51,865 bases of DNA, taken from assembly GCA_041916675.1 (NCBI GenBank), contig JAYRZB010000012.1, forward strand, positions 1 to 51,865. Reading direction: 5' to 3'. The DNA is from JAYRZB01 sp041916675. Lineage in GTDB: Bacteria > Pseudomonadota > Alphaproteobacteria > Rhizobiales > Devosiaceae. Each line of letters starts with the position of its first letter. The first letter of the stretch is position 1. The notes below the pieces were generated by a model. It saw nothing but the letters and a program-made list of their open reading frames with translations. It was not told where the DNA came from and searched no databases. Positions 23,767 to 32,330 of this stretch are shown piece after piece. Both the position numbers and the translations under genes were made by a program.

Positions 23767-24843
23767 ATGTCCGACCCACAAAACCTGCCACCAAACGGTC
23801 TGTCATACAAGCACGCAGGCGTTGATATCGACGCTGGCAATGCCTTGGTTGACGCCATCAAGCCTGCCGTCCGCTCCACGCGCCGCTCGGGCGCCGATGC
23901 CGAAATCGGCGGCTTTGGCGGCCTGTTCGATCTCAAGGCGGCCGGCTTTAAGGACCCGATCCTGGTTGCAGCCAATGATGGGGTGGGCACCAAGCTCAAG
24001 ATCGCCATCGATACCGGCAAGCATTCCACCATCGGCATCGATCTGGTGGCCATGTGCGTCAACGACATCATCGTCCAGGGCGCCGAGCCGCTGTTCTTCC
24101 TCGATTACTTCGCGACCGGCAAACTCGATGTCAAAACCGGCACCGCTATCGTTGAAGGCATTGCCGAAGGTTGCCGCATCGCCGGCTGCGCGCTGATCGG
24201 CGGCGAAACCGCCGAAATGCCCGGCATGTATCATGGCCATGATTACGATCTGGCAGGCTTCGCCGTTGGCGCCGCCGAGCGTGGCACCCTGCTGCCACGT
24301 CCCGATGTCGCTGCCGGTGACGTGCTGGTAGCCATCGCATCGTCCGGCGTGCATTCGAACGGCTATTCGCTGGTGCGCAAGATTGTCGAGCTGTCAGGGC
24401 TCGACTGGTACATGGATGCCCCCTTCGCCACCGGCTCCAGCATGGCCGATGCCCTTCTCACCCCAACGCGCATCTACGTCAAGCCGCTCCTGGCTGCGCT
24501 CAGGGCGGGTATTAACATCAAGGCGCTGGCCCATATCACCGGCGGCGGGTTCATCGACAATATCCCGCGCGTCCTGCCCGACAATCTTGCCGCTCATGTC
24601 AACCTCTCGGCCATCACCGTCCCGCCCGTCTTCGGCTGGCTCGCGCGCGTCGGCGGCATCGCAGAGCGCGAAATGCTGCGCACCTTCAATTGCGGCGTGG
24701 GCATGCTGGCCGCCGTACCCGCCGCCGAAGCGGACAAGCTGGTCGCACACCTCAACGCCTCCGGTGAAATCGCCGCCATTGTTGGCACCCTGACAGAGCG
24801 GACCGGCGAACCGGTCACCTTCGAAGGCGCCCTGGCGCTGTGA
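23767..24843 (+). CDS. Phosphoribosylformylglycinamidine cyclo-ligase (AIR synthetase)
   Basis: A 358-residue enzyme for the fifth step of de novo purine synthesis: ATP-dependent ring closure of FGAM to AIR. Conserved segments include the Gly/Phe-rich GGFGGLFDLKAAGFKDPILVAANDGVGTKLKIA, then VAMCVNDIIVQGAEPLFFLDYFATGKL, LIGGETAEMPGMYHG and HITGGGFIDNIPRVLP. Length is normal. It is divergent from the permease-hdaA-ppk-ppx transcript across a 132-bp gap. It is followed by purN with a 4-bp GTGA overlap. Confidence 0.96.
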   Translation: MSDPQNLPPNGLSYKHAGVDIDAGNALVDAIKPAVRSTRRSGADAEIGGFGGLFDLKAAGFKDPILVAANDGVGTKLKIAIDTGKHSTIGIDLVAMCVNDIIVQGAEPLFFLDYFATGKLDVKTGTAIVEGIAEGCRIAGCALIGGETAEMPGMYHGHDYDLAGFAVGAAERGTLLPRPDVAAGDVLVAIASSGVHSNGYSLVRKIVELSGLDWYMDAPFATGSSMADALLTPTRIYVKPLLAALRAGINIKALAHITGGGFIDNIPRVLPDNLAAHVNLSAITVPPVFGWLARVGGIAEREMLRTFNCGVGMLAAVPAAEADKLVAHLNASGEIAAIVGTLTERTGEPVTFEGALAL

Positions 24844-25427
24844 GCCGGAAGCGCGTCGCCATCCTGATTTCTGGCCGCGGCTCGAATATGCAGGCCCTGA
24901 TTCAGGCCGCGAAGTCTCCCGACTATCCGGCTGAAATCGTTGGGGTCTTCTCGAACAAGGCCGATGCGCCCGGTCTCGAATATGCCCGCGTTCACGGCAT
25001 CCCCACAGCGACCGCCTCGCACAAGGCCTACCCGACCCGAGACGAATTCGATTCAGAGATCGATCGTATCCTGACCGGCTGGCGTGCCGATATCGTCTGC
25101 CTTGCAGGCTTCATGCGCATCCTGTCGACGCCCTTCGCGGAGAAATGGACCGGGCGAATGCTCAACATTCACCCCTCGCTCCTGCCCAAGTTCAAGGGCT
25201 TGCATCCCCACCAGCAAGCCCTCGATGCCGGCGAACCCGTTCATGGCTGCACAGTACACTGGGTGATCCCGGCCCTCGACGACGGCCCTGCGATCCTTCA
25301 GGCAGAAGTTCCCATTCTCCCCGGCGACACCGCCGAAACCCTCGCCGCCCGCACGCTGATCGCCGAGCACCAGCTTTATCCAAAAGCCCTTGAACTGCTC
25401 GCCCTGGGGCGCATCCCGCCACCTTGA
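24840..25427 (+). CDS. Phosphoribosylglycinamide formyltransferase (GAR transformylase)
   Basis: A 195-residue folate-dependent enzyme for the third step of purine synthesis. The phosphate loop reads VAILISGRGSNMQALI; the active site has Asn and His in MLNIHPSLLPKFKGLHPHQQAL and Asp in DDGPAILQAEVP. It starts with GTG overlapping the purM stop (GTGA), which couples the two genes. The pair purM-purN is a very common arrangement. Confidence 0.95.
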   Translation: MSRKRVAILISGRGSNMQALIQAAKSPDYPAEIVGVFSNKADAPGLEYARVHGIPTATASHKAYPTRDEFDSEIDRILTGWRADIVCLAGFMRILSTPFAEKWTGRMLNIHPSLLPKFKGLHPHQQALDAGEPVHGCTVHWVIPALDDGPAILQAEVPILPGDTAETLAARTLIAEHQLYPKALELLALGRIPPP

Positions 25428-25474
25428 TCCGGTTCAGAACTGCCGCGTAACTCTTTTGTTCGGGGAGATATACG

Positions 25475-26062
25475 ATGGAAGACAACTACGCGCAGGTCGA
25501 AGTCACTAGCCGCCAGCAGTTGCGCGATTGGCTTTCCGCGAACTATTCCGGCACGTCCAGCATCTGGCTGGTCACTTGGAAAAAGCACCACCCGGATCGG
25601 CACGTCGCCTACACGGATATCGTTGACGAGGCGCTTTGCTTTGGCTGGATTGATAGTCTGCCTCGCAAGCTCGATGCTGACCGGGTCATGCTCCGCCTCT
25701 CGCCGAGAAAGCCGAAGAGCGGGTGGTCGCGGGTCAACAAGCTCAAGATCGAACGTTTGGTCGCCGAGGGTTTGATGATGCCGCCGGGGCTTGCGGCGAT
25801 CGAACGTGCGAAGGCCAATGGCACCTGGGACATCCTTGATCAGGCCCATACTGGCGCCCTGCCACAAGACCTGTCAGCAGCTTTCGCACGGCATCCGGGC
25901 AGTGCTGACAATTTCGCGAAGTTTCCACCTTCAACCCAGCGGGCCACTCTCGAATGGATCGCGCTGGCCAAGCGTGCCGAGACCCGCCTGGCTCGCATCG
26001 AGGAGACAGCCCGACTCGCTGCCGAAAACCAGCGCGCCAACCAGTGGCGGCCCAAGTCCTGA
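25475..26062 (+). CDS. YdeI/OmpD-associated family protein
   Basis: A 195-residue protein of the YdeI family. Typical segments: the N-terminal LRDWLSANY helix, SIWLVTWKKH, YTDIVDEALCFGWIDSLPRKLD (near residues 46-67), RLSPRKPKSGWSRVNK, and the C-terminal PSTQRATLEWIALAKRAETRLARIEETARLA. YdeI in enterobacteria has been linked to resistance to polymyxin and other stresses, but the mechanism is unclear and functional transfer is weak. GGAGA precedes the ATG at 8-nt distance. It stands alone between purN and the exporter. Confidence 0.85.
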   Translation: MEDNYAQVEVTSRQQLRDWLSANYSGTSSIWLVTWKKHHPDRHVAYTDIVDEALCFGWIDSLPRKLDADRVMLRLSPRKPKSGWSRVNKLKIERLVAEGLMMPPGLAAIERAKANGTWDILDQAHTGALPQDLSAAFARHPGSADNFAKFPPSTQRATLEWIALAKRAETRLARIEETARLAAENQRANQWRPKS

Positions 26063-26153
26063 ACCCATCACCAGAATTGATGCCTGACATCGTCAAATAC
26101 GGTTCGACGGGACTCAGCTGTGCTCCTATCATGGGCACAAATGGAGAACACGT

Positions 26154-27044
26154 ATGCCGCTTCGTTACTGGTTGCTGATCATCCTTTTGGGAGCGGTCTG
26201 GGGTTCCTCATTTCTCTTCAATGCCATCCTGATCCGCGAGATCAGTCCGTTCTGGGTCTCCGCCGGACGCGTCACCATCGGGGCGGCCATCTGTTGGGTC
26301 TATTTCGCCGCCATGCGCAAGTCTCTACCGACCGACTGGCGGCTCTATCCGCAGTTTCTCCTGCTGGGCATTCTCAATTACGCGATCCCCTTCGCGCTCT
26401 TTCCCTATGCCGAGTTCACCGTCGCCAGCTCGATCGTCGGCGTTATCAACGGCCTGACCCCGATGAGCACGGTGATCGTCTCCCAACTCTGGCCGGGTGG
26501 GGAAAAGGCGACATGGAACAAGACAATCGGCGTTCTCGTCGGTTTTGCCGGGGCCGTGATTCTATCCCTGCCCTCGCTCAGCAACGGCGCCTCGGCACAG
26601 GTCCTTGGGCTTCTGGCAGCTTTGGGGGCGACGCTCTGCTACGCGCTCACCCTCAACTACGCCCGCCGCTTCAAGACCGTTGATTCGGCTGCCGTCGCCG
26701 CCAGTTCCTTGACAGGCGCCGCGCTGGTTTCGATCCCCATTGCGCTGATCTTCAGCGGCATTCCGGTGATCACCCGGGCTGAGACCTGGGGCGCGCTGCT
26801 GGCCATTTCAACGCTGTCGACCAGCTTCAGCTTCCTGCTGGTTTACTGGCTGCTTCCGCGTGTCGGGGCCACCAATCTGTCGCTGAACACTTTCATCACA
26901 CCCATCTCGGCGATCCTGCTCGGCGTCCTTGTGCTGCACGAACGCTTCGATGCCATCCACGTTTTGGGTATCATCGTCATCTTCTTTGGCCTCGTCTTCA
27001 TCGATGGCCGCCTGCTCAAACGCTTCCAGCGCGCACCGGCATAA
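26154..27044 (+). CDS. EamA-family (DMT superfamily) transporter
   Basis: A 296-residue inner-membrane protein with ten hydrophobic segments in two five-helix EamA repeats (residues about 1-140 and 150-290). The first repeat starts YWLLIILLGAVWGSSFLFNA, typical of the family; the second ends in PISAILLGVLVLHERF and VLGIIVIFFGLVFIDGRLL. Members export amino acids and metabolites; the substrate is not predictable. The ATG follows GGAG. The gene ends at a bidirectional terminator shared with gatB. Confidence 0.92.
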   Translation: MPLRYWLLIILLGAVWGSSFLFNAILIREISPFWVSAGRVTIGAAICWVYFAAMRKSLPTDWRLYPQFLLLGILNYAIPFALFPYAEFTVASSIVGVINGLTPMSTVIVSQLWPGGEKATWNKTIGVLVGFAGAVILSLPSLSNGASAQVLGLLAALGATLCYALTLNYARRFKTVDSAAVAASSLTGAALVSIPIALIFSGIPVITRAETWGALLAISTLSTSFSFLLVYWLLPRVGATNLSLNTFITPISAILLGVLVLHERFDAIHVLGIIVIFFGLVFIDGRLLKRFQRAPA

Positions 27045-27074
27045 AAAAGGGCCCATCCTGAGATGGGCCCTTTT
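27043..27074. terminator. Bidirectional terminator between eamA and gatB
   Basis: A perfect 9-bp stem (GGGCCCATC / GATGGGCCC) with a CTGA loop at 27049-27070 is flanked by AAAAAA on the left and TTTT on the right, so it has a U tract in both directions. It serves the convergent exporter and gatB genes. Confidence 0.9.
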
Positions 27075-27093
27075 GACTTGACGGCGATTGCGC

Positions 27094-28575
27094 CTATTCA
27101 ATGCCAAGCTTTTTCTTCACGATCTCATTGAGAGCCTGCGGGTTGGCCTTGCCGCCAGACGCCTTCATCGCCTGTCCCACGAACCAGCCGGCCAGTTGCG
27201 GCTTGGCGCGGGCCTTTTCCACCTGGTCCGGATTGGCGGCAATGATCTCGTCCACCACCTTCTCGATGGCCCCCAGATCGGTCACCTGCTTCATGCCGCG
27301 CTTTTCGACAATCTCAGCCGGGTTCCCGCCTTCGGCCCACACAATCTCAAACAGGTCCTTGGCGATCTTTCCCGAAATCTCGCCCTTGCCGATCAGTTCG
27401 ACAATGCCGCCGAGCTGCTCGGCGCTCACCGGGCTCTGGGCGATTTCGAAGCCTTCCTTGTTCAGTCGAGCGAAGAACTCGTTGATCACCCAGTTCGCCG
27501 CCAGCTTGCCGTCGCGTCCCTTGGCCACCGCCTCATAAAAGTCGGCCGATTCTCGTTCCAGCGTCAGCACCATTGCGTCATAGGAGGTGATCCCGAAGTC
27601 GCGGATCAATCGGGCCTTCTTCTCGTCGGGCAGTTCCGGCAGGGCGGCCTTGATGTCGGCAATAAACTGGTCATCGAACTCAAGCGGCAGCAGGTCCGGG
27701 TCGGGGAAATAGCGATAATCATGCGCTTCTTCCTTCGAGCGCATCGAGCGCGTCTCACCGGCCTTGGGGTCGAACAGGCGCGTTTCCTGATCGACCGATC
27801 CACCGTTCTCCAGAATATCGATCTGGCGCCGCGCTTCGTACTCAATCGCCTGACCGGCGAACCGGATGGAGTTGACGTTCTTGATTTCGCAGCGCGTGCC
27901 GAAAGCGCCACCGGGGCGGCGCACCGACACGTTAACGTCGGCCCTCATCGAGCCTTCTTCCATGTTGCCGTCGCAGGTGCCCAGATACCGCACAATCGCG
28001 CGCAGCTTGGCCAGGTAAGCCTTGGCTTCCTCCGCCGAGCGCAGATCAGGCTTGGAGACGATTTCCATCAGCGCCACGCCTGATCGGTTGAGATCGACAA
28101 AGCTCAGGTTTGGGTGCTGGTCGTGGATCGACTTGCCCGCATCCTGTTCCAGGTGCAGCCGTTCGATGCCGATTTCGATTGTCTCGTCACCTATGTCGAG
28201 CAGCACGGCCCCTTCACCCACGATGGGGTCCTTGAACTGGCTGATCTGATAGCCCTGCGGCAAATCGGGGTAGAAATAATTCTTGCGGTCAAAGATCGAA
28301 CGCTTGTTGATCTTTGCCTTCAGCCCCAGCCCGGTCCGCACGGCCTGACGCACGCACTCTTCATTGATCACCGGTAGCATGCCCGGCATGGCCGCATCCA
28401 CGAACGAGACGTTTGAATTGGGCGGTCGCCCGAACTGGGTCGAAGACCCGGAGAACAGCTTGCTCTCCGATGTCACCTGGGCATGCACTTCCATGCCAAT
28501 GACGATTTCCCAGTCACCCGTGGCCCCGGCAATAAAGCTCTTGGGGTTCGGCGTACGCGTATCGATAAGGGTCAA
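27094..28575 (-). CDS. Asp/Glu-tRNA(Asn/Gln) amidotransferase subunit B
   Basis: A 493-residue GatB. The N-terminal IGMEVHAQVTSESKLFSGS, the YPDLPQGYQISQ segment and DLNRSGVALMEIVSKPDLRS are family hallmarks, and the C-terminal YqeY-like tail (residues about 345-493) contacts tRNA. GatB phosphorylates the mischarged Asp or Glu before amidation. The start is a TTG at 28575, since the residues from there (TLIDTRTPNPKSF) are conserved in relatives and an AGGA lies upstream; no ATG fits. gatB is separated by 3.7 kb from gatC-gatA on the same strand. Confidence 0.96.
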   Translation of the reverse strand: MTLIDTRTPNPKSFIAGATGDWEIVIGMEVHAQVTSESKLFSGSSTQFGRPPNSNVSFVDAAMPGMLPVINEECVRQAVRTGLGLKAKINKRSIFDRKNYFYPDLPQGYQISQFKDPIVGEGAVLLDIGDETIEIGIERLHLEQDAGKSIHDQHPNLSFVDLNRSGVALMEIVSKPDLRSAEEAKAYLAKLRAIVRYLGTCDGNMEEGSMRADVNVSVRRPGGAFGTRCEIKNVNSIRFAGQAIEYEARRQIDILENGGSVDQETRLFDPKAGETRSMRSKEEAHDYRYFPDPDLLPLEFDDQFIADIKAALPELPDEKKARLIRDFGITSYDAMVLTLERESADFYEAVAKGRDGKLAANWVINEFFARLNKEGFEIAQSPVSAEQLGGIVELIGKGEISGKIAKDLFEIVWAEGGNPAEIVEKRGMKQVTDLGAIEKVVDEIIAANPDQVEKARAKPQLAGWFVGQAMKASGGKANPQALNEIVKKKLGIE

Positions 28576-28593
28576 GTCGGTTCGTCCTCTAGA

Positions 28594-29100
28594 TCAATCG
28601 AGATCGGGCACAGGCCCGGAAAATGGAAACAGGCGCTTTTCAAGCCGCACGCCGAAATAGCCGCCACCGGTCACAGGGCCCTTCGGCTTCATGGCAAGGA
28701 TTCGGTACCCCTGATGTTCATAAAACCGTACGGCCCGCACGTTGTCGGCGAGCGTATCGAGTTGCACCCTGTCCTGCCCCTCAAGTTCGAGCAGCGACTC
28801 GGTGCGCCGCAGCAGCAGCCGCCCGATGCCGTGATTCTGCAACTCTGGTTCGACGAAGATGAATGGGATGTAGGCCCGCGCCCTTGCGCACCAACCCACC
28901 GCCTCGCCATCCACTTCGGCCACGATCGTGCGGCGCAGTCCCTCCTGAGCCGCCCTCTGGATGCGTGCGCGCTCATTGTCGCGCGATGCTGCGGCTCCGC
29001 TCAGGAAGGGCAGCAGGTCACGTTCCCACGCGGCAAAGCCGATGGCCGCAAGCCGGGGGGCTTCGTCCATATGCGCTTCGCGGATGAGAACCTGCGTCAT
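28594..29100 (-). CDS. GNAT family N-acetyltransferase
   Basis: A 168-residue single-domain GNAT. The acetyl-CoA-binding motif A is VEPELQNHGIGRLLLRRTESLLE (near residues 88-110, Q/RxxGxG-like NHGIGR), followed by LDTLADNVRAVRFYEHQGYRI, the conserved motif B. It starts with ATG at 29100, 5 bp after the chorismate mutase gene, and ends 18 bp before gatB, so the three genes probably share a transcript. The acetyl acceptor is unknown. Confidence 0.9.
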   Translation of the reverse strand: MTQVLIREAHMDEAPRLAAIGFAAWERDLLPFLSGAAASRDNERARIQRAAQEGLRRTIVAEVDGEAVGWCARARAYIPFIFVEPELQNHGIGRLLLRRTESLLELEGQDRVQLDTLADNVRAVRFYEHQGYRILAMKPKGPVTGGGYFGVRLEKRLFPFSGPVPDLD

Positions 29101-29105
29101 TGAGC

Positions 29106-29489
29106 CTACTCCAAACGGCGGCGTGCGACGATGATGCCCTTTTCGTAATTGACATTCCAGTCAATCAACGTGCGCCAGATCAGCTCTGCCTGGTCTTCAT
29201 CAAGGTCGAGCGTTTCGGCCCGGCCACGCACCTTGCCAATGATCGCCTCGATCCTTTCGCGATCATAGGCTTCGTGCGGATCGGTCTTGATGTGCGCCAT
29301 GCGCGTCACATAGCGGTGACGTTCGGCAAACAGGTTGAGCAGTGCCTGATCGATGCGATCAATCTCGGCCCTCACATCGTCCTTGGTGGTGCACTCGGCA
29401 GGAGCTTTGGTCACGTCAGGCTCATGGTTGTTTTGGTCTGGCGCTTTTCTGGACTGGCGCGCCGCAGTTTTCAACCTCGCTGTGGCCAA
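29106..29489 (-). CDS. Chorismate mutase, AroQ class
   Basis: The all-helical AroQ fold is clear: KDDVRAEIDRIDQALLNLFAERHRYV, then AHIKTDPHEAYDRERIEAIIGKVR, and a C-terminal helix with LIWRTLIDWNVNYEKG. It converts chorismate to prephenate for Phe and Tyr synthesis. The start is uncertain. A TTG at 29489 gives 127 residues but places a TATAGT -10-like box only about 4 bp upstream; a GTG at 29414 gives 102 residues, nearer the family length, and drops a non-conserved basic N-terminus. It is first in a likely operon with the GNAT and gatB. Confidence 0.88.
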   Translation of the reverse strand: MATARLKTAARQSRKAPDQNNHEPDVTKAPAECTTKDDVRAEIDRIDQALLNLFAERHRYVTRMAHIKTDPHEAYDRERIEAIIGKVRGRAETLDLDEDQAELIWRTLIDWNVNYEKGIIVARRRLE

Positions 29490-29581
29490 AAAACTATACC
29501 CGCCACCCCAAACTCGCGTTATTGGCTAAATCGTGTTGCGGCCCGGCGCTTTGCTCGGCTGCCCCGAGGATTGTCCATGTC

Positions 29582-29625
29582 TCTCCGTCTGGAGACCTTC
29601 TAGAGCCCCGTTCACCGAACGGGGC
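29582..29625. repeat. Two hairpins upstream of yjhX
   Basis: The 226-bp gap between the chorismate mutase and yjhX genes (29490-29715) contains a TCTCC-GTCT-GGAGA hairpin (29582-29595) and a perfect 9-bp inverted repeat with 3-nt loop, GCCCCGTTC-ACC-GAACGGGGC (29605-29625). Neither has a following T run, so these are not obvious terminators; they may be regulatory structures in the yjhX leader. Nothing else is recognised in the gap. Confidence 0.35.
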
Positions 29626-29715
29626 AGATGGGAACCGAACTGCTGTCCAGCGCGATGCGGCCGGCGGTGATGTTGTGTTGCGCGCTTTGCGCACATCCCC
29701 GAGTCTAGATTACCA

Positions 29716-29973
29716 ATGGACATTTCCAGAGACGAACAGCGGGTGCTCCATGCACTCGCGCAGGGCGGCTGCATCGCACCCGTCAAATCCGCAAACGGTC
29801 GCATCGTTGATGTGCAGTGCTTCAATCGTGACGGCTGGCTGCTCAACCAGTGCAACCTGGTGTTGTTCAGGAAACTCCTGCGCAAAAAAGCCATCGCCAG
29901 CCACGACAGCCAGCCTTACCGCATCACGCGGCGCGGGCTTGAGCTGGTACGCAGTGAATTCGACAACCGCTAG
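29716..29973 (+). CDS. YjhX-like protein (putative toxin family)
   Basis: An 85-residue protein that matches E. coli YjhX along its length: SRDEQRVLHALAQGG at the N-terminus, VQCFNRDGWLLNQCNLVLFRKLLRKKAI in the middle and the tail QPYRITRRGLELVRSEFDNR. It looks like a small winged helix. In E. coli YjhX is reported as a toxin inhibiting DNA topoisomerase I, partnered by the GNAT-like antitoxin YjhQ. Here no co-directional partner adjoins it; two GNAT genes lie nearby on the other strand. Whether it is toxic here is unknown. No clear ribosome-binding site is seen before the ATG. Confidence 0.85.
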   Translation: MDISRDEQRVLHALAQGGCIAPVKSANGRIVDVQCFNRDGWLLNQCNLVLFRKLLRKKAIASHDSQPYRITRRGLELVRSEFDNR

Positions 29974-29990
29974 GTAGGCGGACGCGATGG

Positions 29991-30012
29991 CCCGGCACAG
30001 CTTAGTGCCGGG
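29991..30012. terminator. Convergent hairpin between yjhX and the 105-aa gene
   Basis: A perfect 8-bp stem (CCCGGCAC / GTGCCGGG) with an AGCTTA loop lies 18 bp after the yjhX stop and covers the stop codon of the convergent minus-strand gene. It lacks U tracts, so it would be a weak terminator for both. Confidence 0.4.
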
Positions 30013-30319
30013 TCGTCCCGCTCAGCGCCATTGCGATGTGTTCCCATTCGGCAGAAACGCTGGCCGTCGCGCGCTTCTTTCCGGCCCGACGATACCAGTA
30101 GTCGGCGTTGCCCATGTCGGCTTCGATCCAGTGGGCAAGCGCGTGCACCCAGTCAAACTCCTGCACGCCCTCGGCTGAGGTCAGAATGTCATGTGCCTTG
30201 TGCCACTCGGCCCCCATGATCAGCCCGCCCTTCTTGAGCCACCACATCGCCTGCAGGGGCGGGGTCAGACTCTTGGGCGGTGCCGACCAGTCGAGCGTCG
30301 AAAAGACGTCCTCTGCCAT
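30002..30319 (-). CDS. Conserved hypothetical protein downstream of gatA
   Basis: A 105-residue soluble protein rich in Trp and His: SAPPKSLTPPLQAMWWLKKGG (near residues 12-32), EWHKAHDILTSAEG, FDWVHALAHWIEADMGNADYWYRRAGK. It resembles small proteins sometimes found in alphaproteobacteria with a KAHD...WVHAYLH...GD..NA.YWYRRAG pattern; the His and Asp residues suggest metal or nucleotide contacts, but no function is known. ATG at 30319 with GGTGG upstream is preferred to a GTG three codons earlier. It starts 2 bp after the gatA stop, so it is very likely co-transcribed with gatCA. Confidence 0.75.
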   Translation of the reverse strand: MAEDVFSTLDWSAPPKSLTPPLQAMWWLKKGGLIMGAEWHKAHDILTSAEGVQEFDWVHALAHWIEADMGNADYWYRRAGKKRATASVSAEWEHIAMALSGTTRH

Positions 30320-30321
30320 GC

Positions 30322-31806
30322 CTACCACCAGCGCTGCGGCGAAAAGTCCATGGCGGCGCTGCGCTCGATCACACGGGCGGCGGCAAACAGGGTCTCCTCA
30401 TCGAACGGCTTGCCAATCAACTGCAGGCCAAGGGGCAGTCCTTTGCCATCCTTGCCCGCGGGCACGGCGATCCCAGGCAGGCCCGCCATGTTCACGGTCA
30501 CGGTGAACACGTCGTTGAGGTACATCTTGACCGGATCGGCTTTCATCTCCTGATCGCCTACGCCAAACGCTGCCGACGGCGTGGCGGGGGTCAGCACCGC
30601 ATCCACCCCGGCATTGAACGCTTCCTCGAAGTCGCGCTTGATCAGGGTCCGCACTTTTTGCGCGCGCACGTAGTAGGCATCGAAATAGCCTGCCGAGAGC
30701 ACGTAGGTACCAATCATTATCCGGCGCTTCACTTCGCGGCCAAACCCTGCTGCGCGTGTGAGTTCGTAAAGGTCCGTGATGTCCTTGCCGGTGACTCGCA
30801 GCCCGTACTTGACCCCGTCATATCGGGCCAGGTTCGAAGACGCTTCAGCCGGCGCCACGATGTAATACGCCGGCAGTGCATATTTGGTGTGCGGAAGGGA
30901 TATGTCGCGGATCGTCGCGCCTTCCGCCGTCAGCCAGGCCAACCCCTGCTGCCAGAGCTTCTCAATTTCGGCGGGCATGCCTTCCATACGATATTCGCGC
31001 GGCACGCCAATGGTCAGCCCCTTTACACCGCGCTCGACGGCCGCAGCAAAATCCGGAACCGCCAGGTTGGCCGAGGTCGAATCCTTCGGGTCATAGCCCG
31101 ACATCGAGGTCATCATCAGCGCCGCGTCTTCGACGGTGCGCGCAATCGGTCCCGCCTGGTCCAGCGAAGAAGCGAACGCCACCACGCCCCAGCGCGAGCA
31201 TCGGCCATAGGTCGGTTTGATCCCGACTGTGCCGGTGAAAGCAGCTGGCTGGCGAATGGACCCGCCAGTGTCGGTTGCCGTGGCGCCAGCGCACATCCAG
31301 GCCGCAACGGCCGCTGCCGAACCACCCGATGACCCGCCGGGCACCAGGTCCATATTCGACCCTTCCGCCCGCCACGGATTGATCACCGGGCCATAATACG
31401 AGGTCTCGTTGGAAGACCCCATGGCAAACTCATCCATATTGAGCTTGCCCAGCATCACCGCGCCGTCGCGCCAGAGATTGGCTGTGACGCTTGATTCATA
31501 CTCGGGCTTGAAGCCATCGAGGATGTGGCTGCCCGCCTGGGTGTGCACACCCTTGGTGCCGAACAGGTCCTTGATGCCAAGTGGTATGCCTTCGAGCGTC
31601 CCACCCTGCCCTTTTGCCAGCCGGTCATCACTGGCCTTGGCCATGGTCCGCGCCAGGTCCGGCGTGGTGGCTACATAGGCGTTCAGTTTGGGGTTGGCAG
31701 CTTCGATTGCGCCGATATAGGCATCGGTCAGTTCGACGGCCGAGAATTCCTTGGCATCAAGCCCCTTGCGGGCGGCAGCGATGCTCAGTCTGGTCAGGTC
31801 AGTCAC
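30322..31806 (-). CDS. Asp/Glu-tRNA(Asn/Gln) amidotransferase subunit A
   Basis: A 494-residue amidase-signature enzyme that releases ammonia from Gln or Asn for transfer to the mischarged tRNA. The catalytic Ser-cisSer-Lys triad is visible: Lys in PLGIKDLFGTKG (near residue 80), and Ser residues in GGSSGGSAAAVA and TDTGGSIRQPAAFTG. The start appears to be GTG at 31806 with a poor ribosome-binding site (GAG); family alignment of TRLSIAAARKGL supports it. It lies 44 bp downstream of a GNAT gene that is inserted between gatC and gatA. Confidence 0.96.
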   Translation of the reverse strand: MTDLTRLSIAAARKGLDAKEFSAVELTDAYIGAIEAANPKLNAYVATTPDLARTMAKASDDRLAKGQGGTLEGIPLGIKDLFGTKGVHTQAGSHILDGFKPEYESSVTANLWRDGAVMLGKLNMDEFAMGSSNETSYYGPVINPWRAEGSNMDLVPGGSSGGSAAAVAAWMCAGATATDTGGSIRQPAAFTGTVGIKPTYGRCSRWGVVAFASSLDQAGPIARTVEDAALMMTSMSGYDPKDSTSANLAVPDFAAAVERGVKGLTIGVPREYRMEGMPAEIEKLWQQGLAWLTAEGATIRDISLPHTKYALPAYYIVAPAEASSNLARYDGVKYGLRVTGKDITDLYELTRAAGFGREVKRRIMIGTYVLSAGYFDAYYVRAQKVRTLIKRDFEEAFNAGVDAVLTPATPSAAFGVGDQEMKADPVKMYLNDVFTVTVNMAGLPGIAVPAGKDGKGLPLGLQLIGKPFDEETLFAAARVIERSAAMDFSPQRWW

Positions 31807-31850
31807 GGATCAACTCACATTTTTCGCGGCGGGATAGGTGGTGTGCGAGC

Positions 31851-32330
31851 TCAGCTCTGTTGCACCACATCCAGCCTGCGCTCAAAGAATCGGGAATGGC
31901 CGCTGTCGGGATAATCGAGCACCGCACCACATTCAGTAAAACCGCTATTGAGATAAAGCCGCGCCGCCCCTTCAAATCCCGGGCCAAACCCGGTCTCAAG
32001 CACCAGGTGGTCTATCCCCTTGCGCCGCGCCAGCGAGACAATTTCGTCGAGGAGCGCCGAACCGACACGCTGCCCACGCACTTCGGGCACGGTGTACATG
32101 CGCTTGACCTCGCCCTGCCCGTTGTCATGCACCTTCAGCGCCCCGCAACCCACGGCTTTCCCAGTCCCATCGCGAGCGACAAACACGGTGGTGTCAGCAC
32201 CGGCCATCTGCTCGACCGTCATCTTGAACTGGAATTCAACCGGGGACAGCGGCAGCAGGTGCGCGTTGAGCGCCGCAACTAGCGCGCGCACGTCGTCCTG
32301 CAATGGCGTTTCGACGGCAATCGACACCAT
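31851..32330 (-). CDS. GNAT family N-acetyltransferase between gatC and gatA
   Basis: A 159-residue GNAT. Motif A is VKRMYTVPEVRGQRVGSALLDEIVSLARRKG (RGQRVG loop for acetyl-CoA), followed by DHLVLETGFGP and LYLNSGFTECGAVLDYP. The pattern GKAVGCGALKVHDNGQGEVKRMYT is typical of small PhnO/YpeA-like acetyltransferases. The ATG directly abuts the gatC stop (no intergenic base), so it is co-translated with gatC. Substrate unknown; a role with the tRNA amidotransferase is only suggested by position. Confidence 0.9.
   Translation of the reverse strand: MVSIAVETPLQDDVRALVAALNAHLLPLSPVEFQFKMTVEQMAGADTTVFVARDGTGKAVGCGALKVHDNGQGEVKRMYTVPEVRGQRVGSALLDEIVSLARRKGIDHLVLETGFGPGFEGAARLYLNSGFTECGAVLDYPDSGHSRFFERRLDVVQQS

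Noticed and set aside
27094..28575. gatB as a truncated gene because no ATG fits the family start
   Set aside because: A TTG at 28575 with an upstream AGGA gives the expected N-terminus and normal length.
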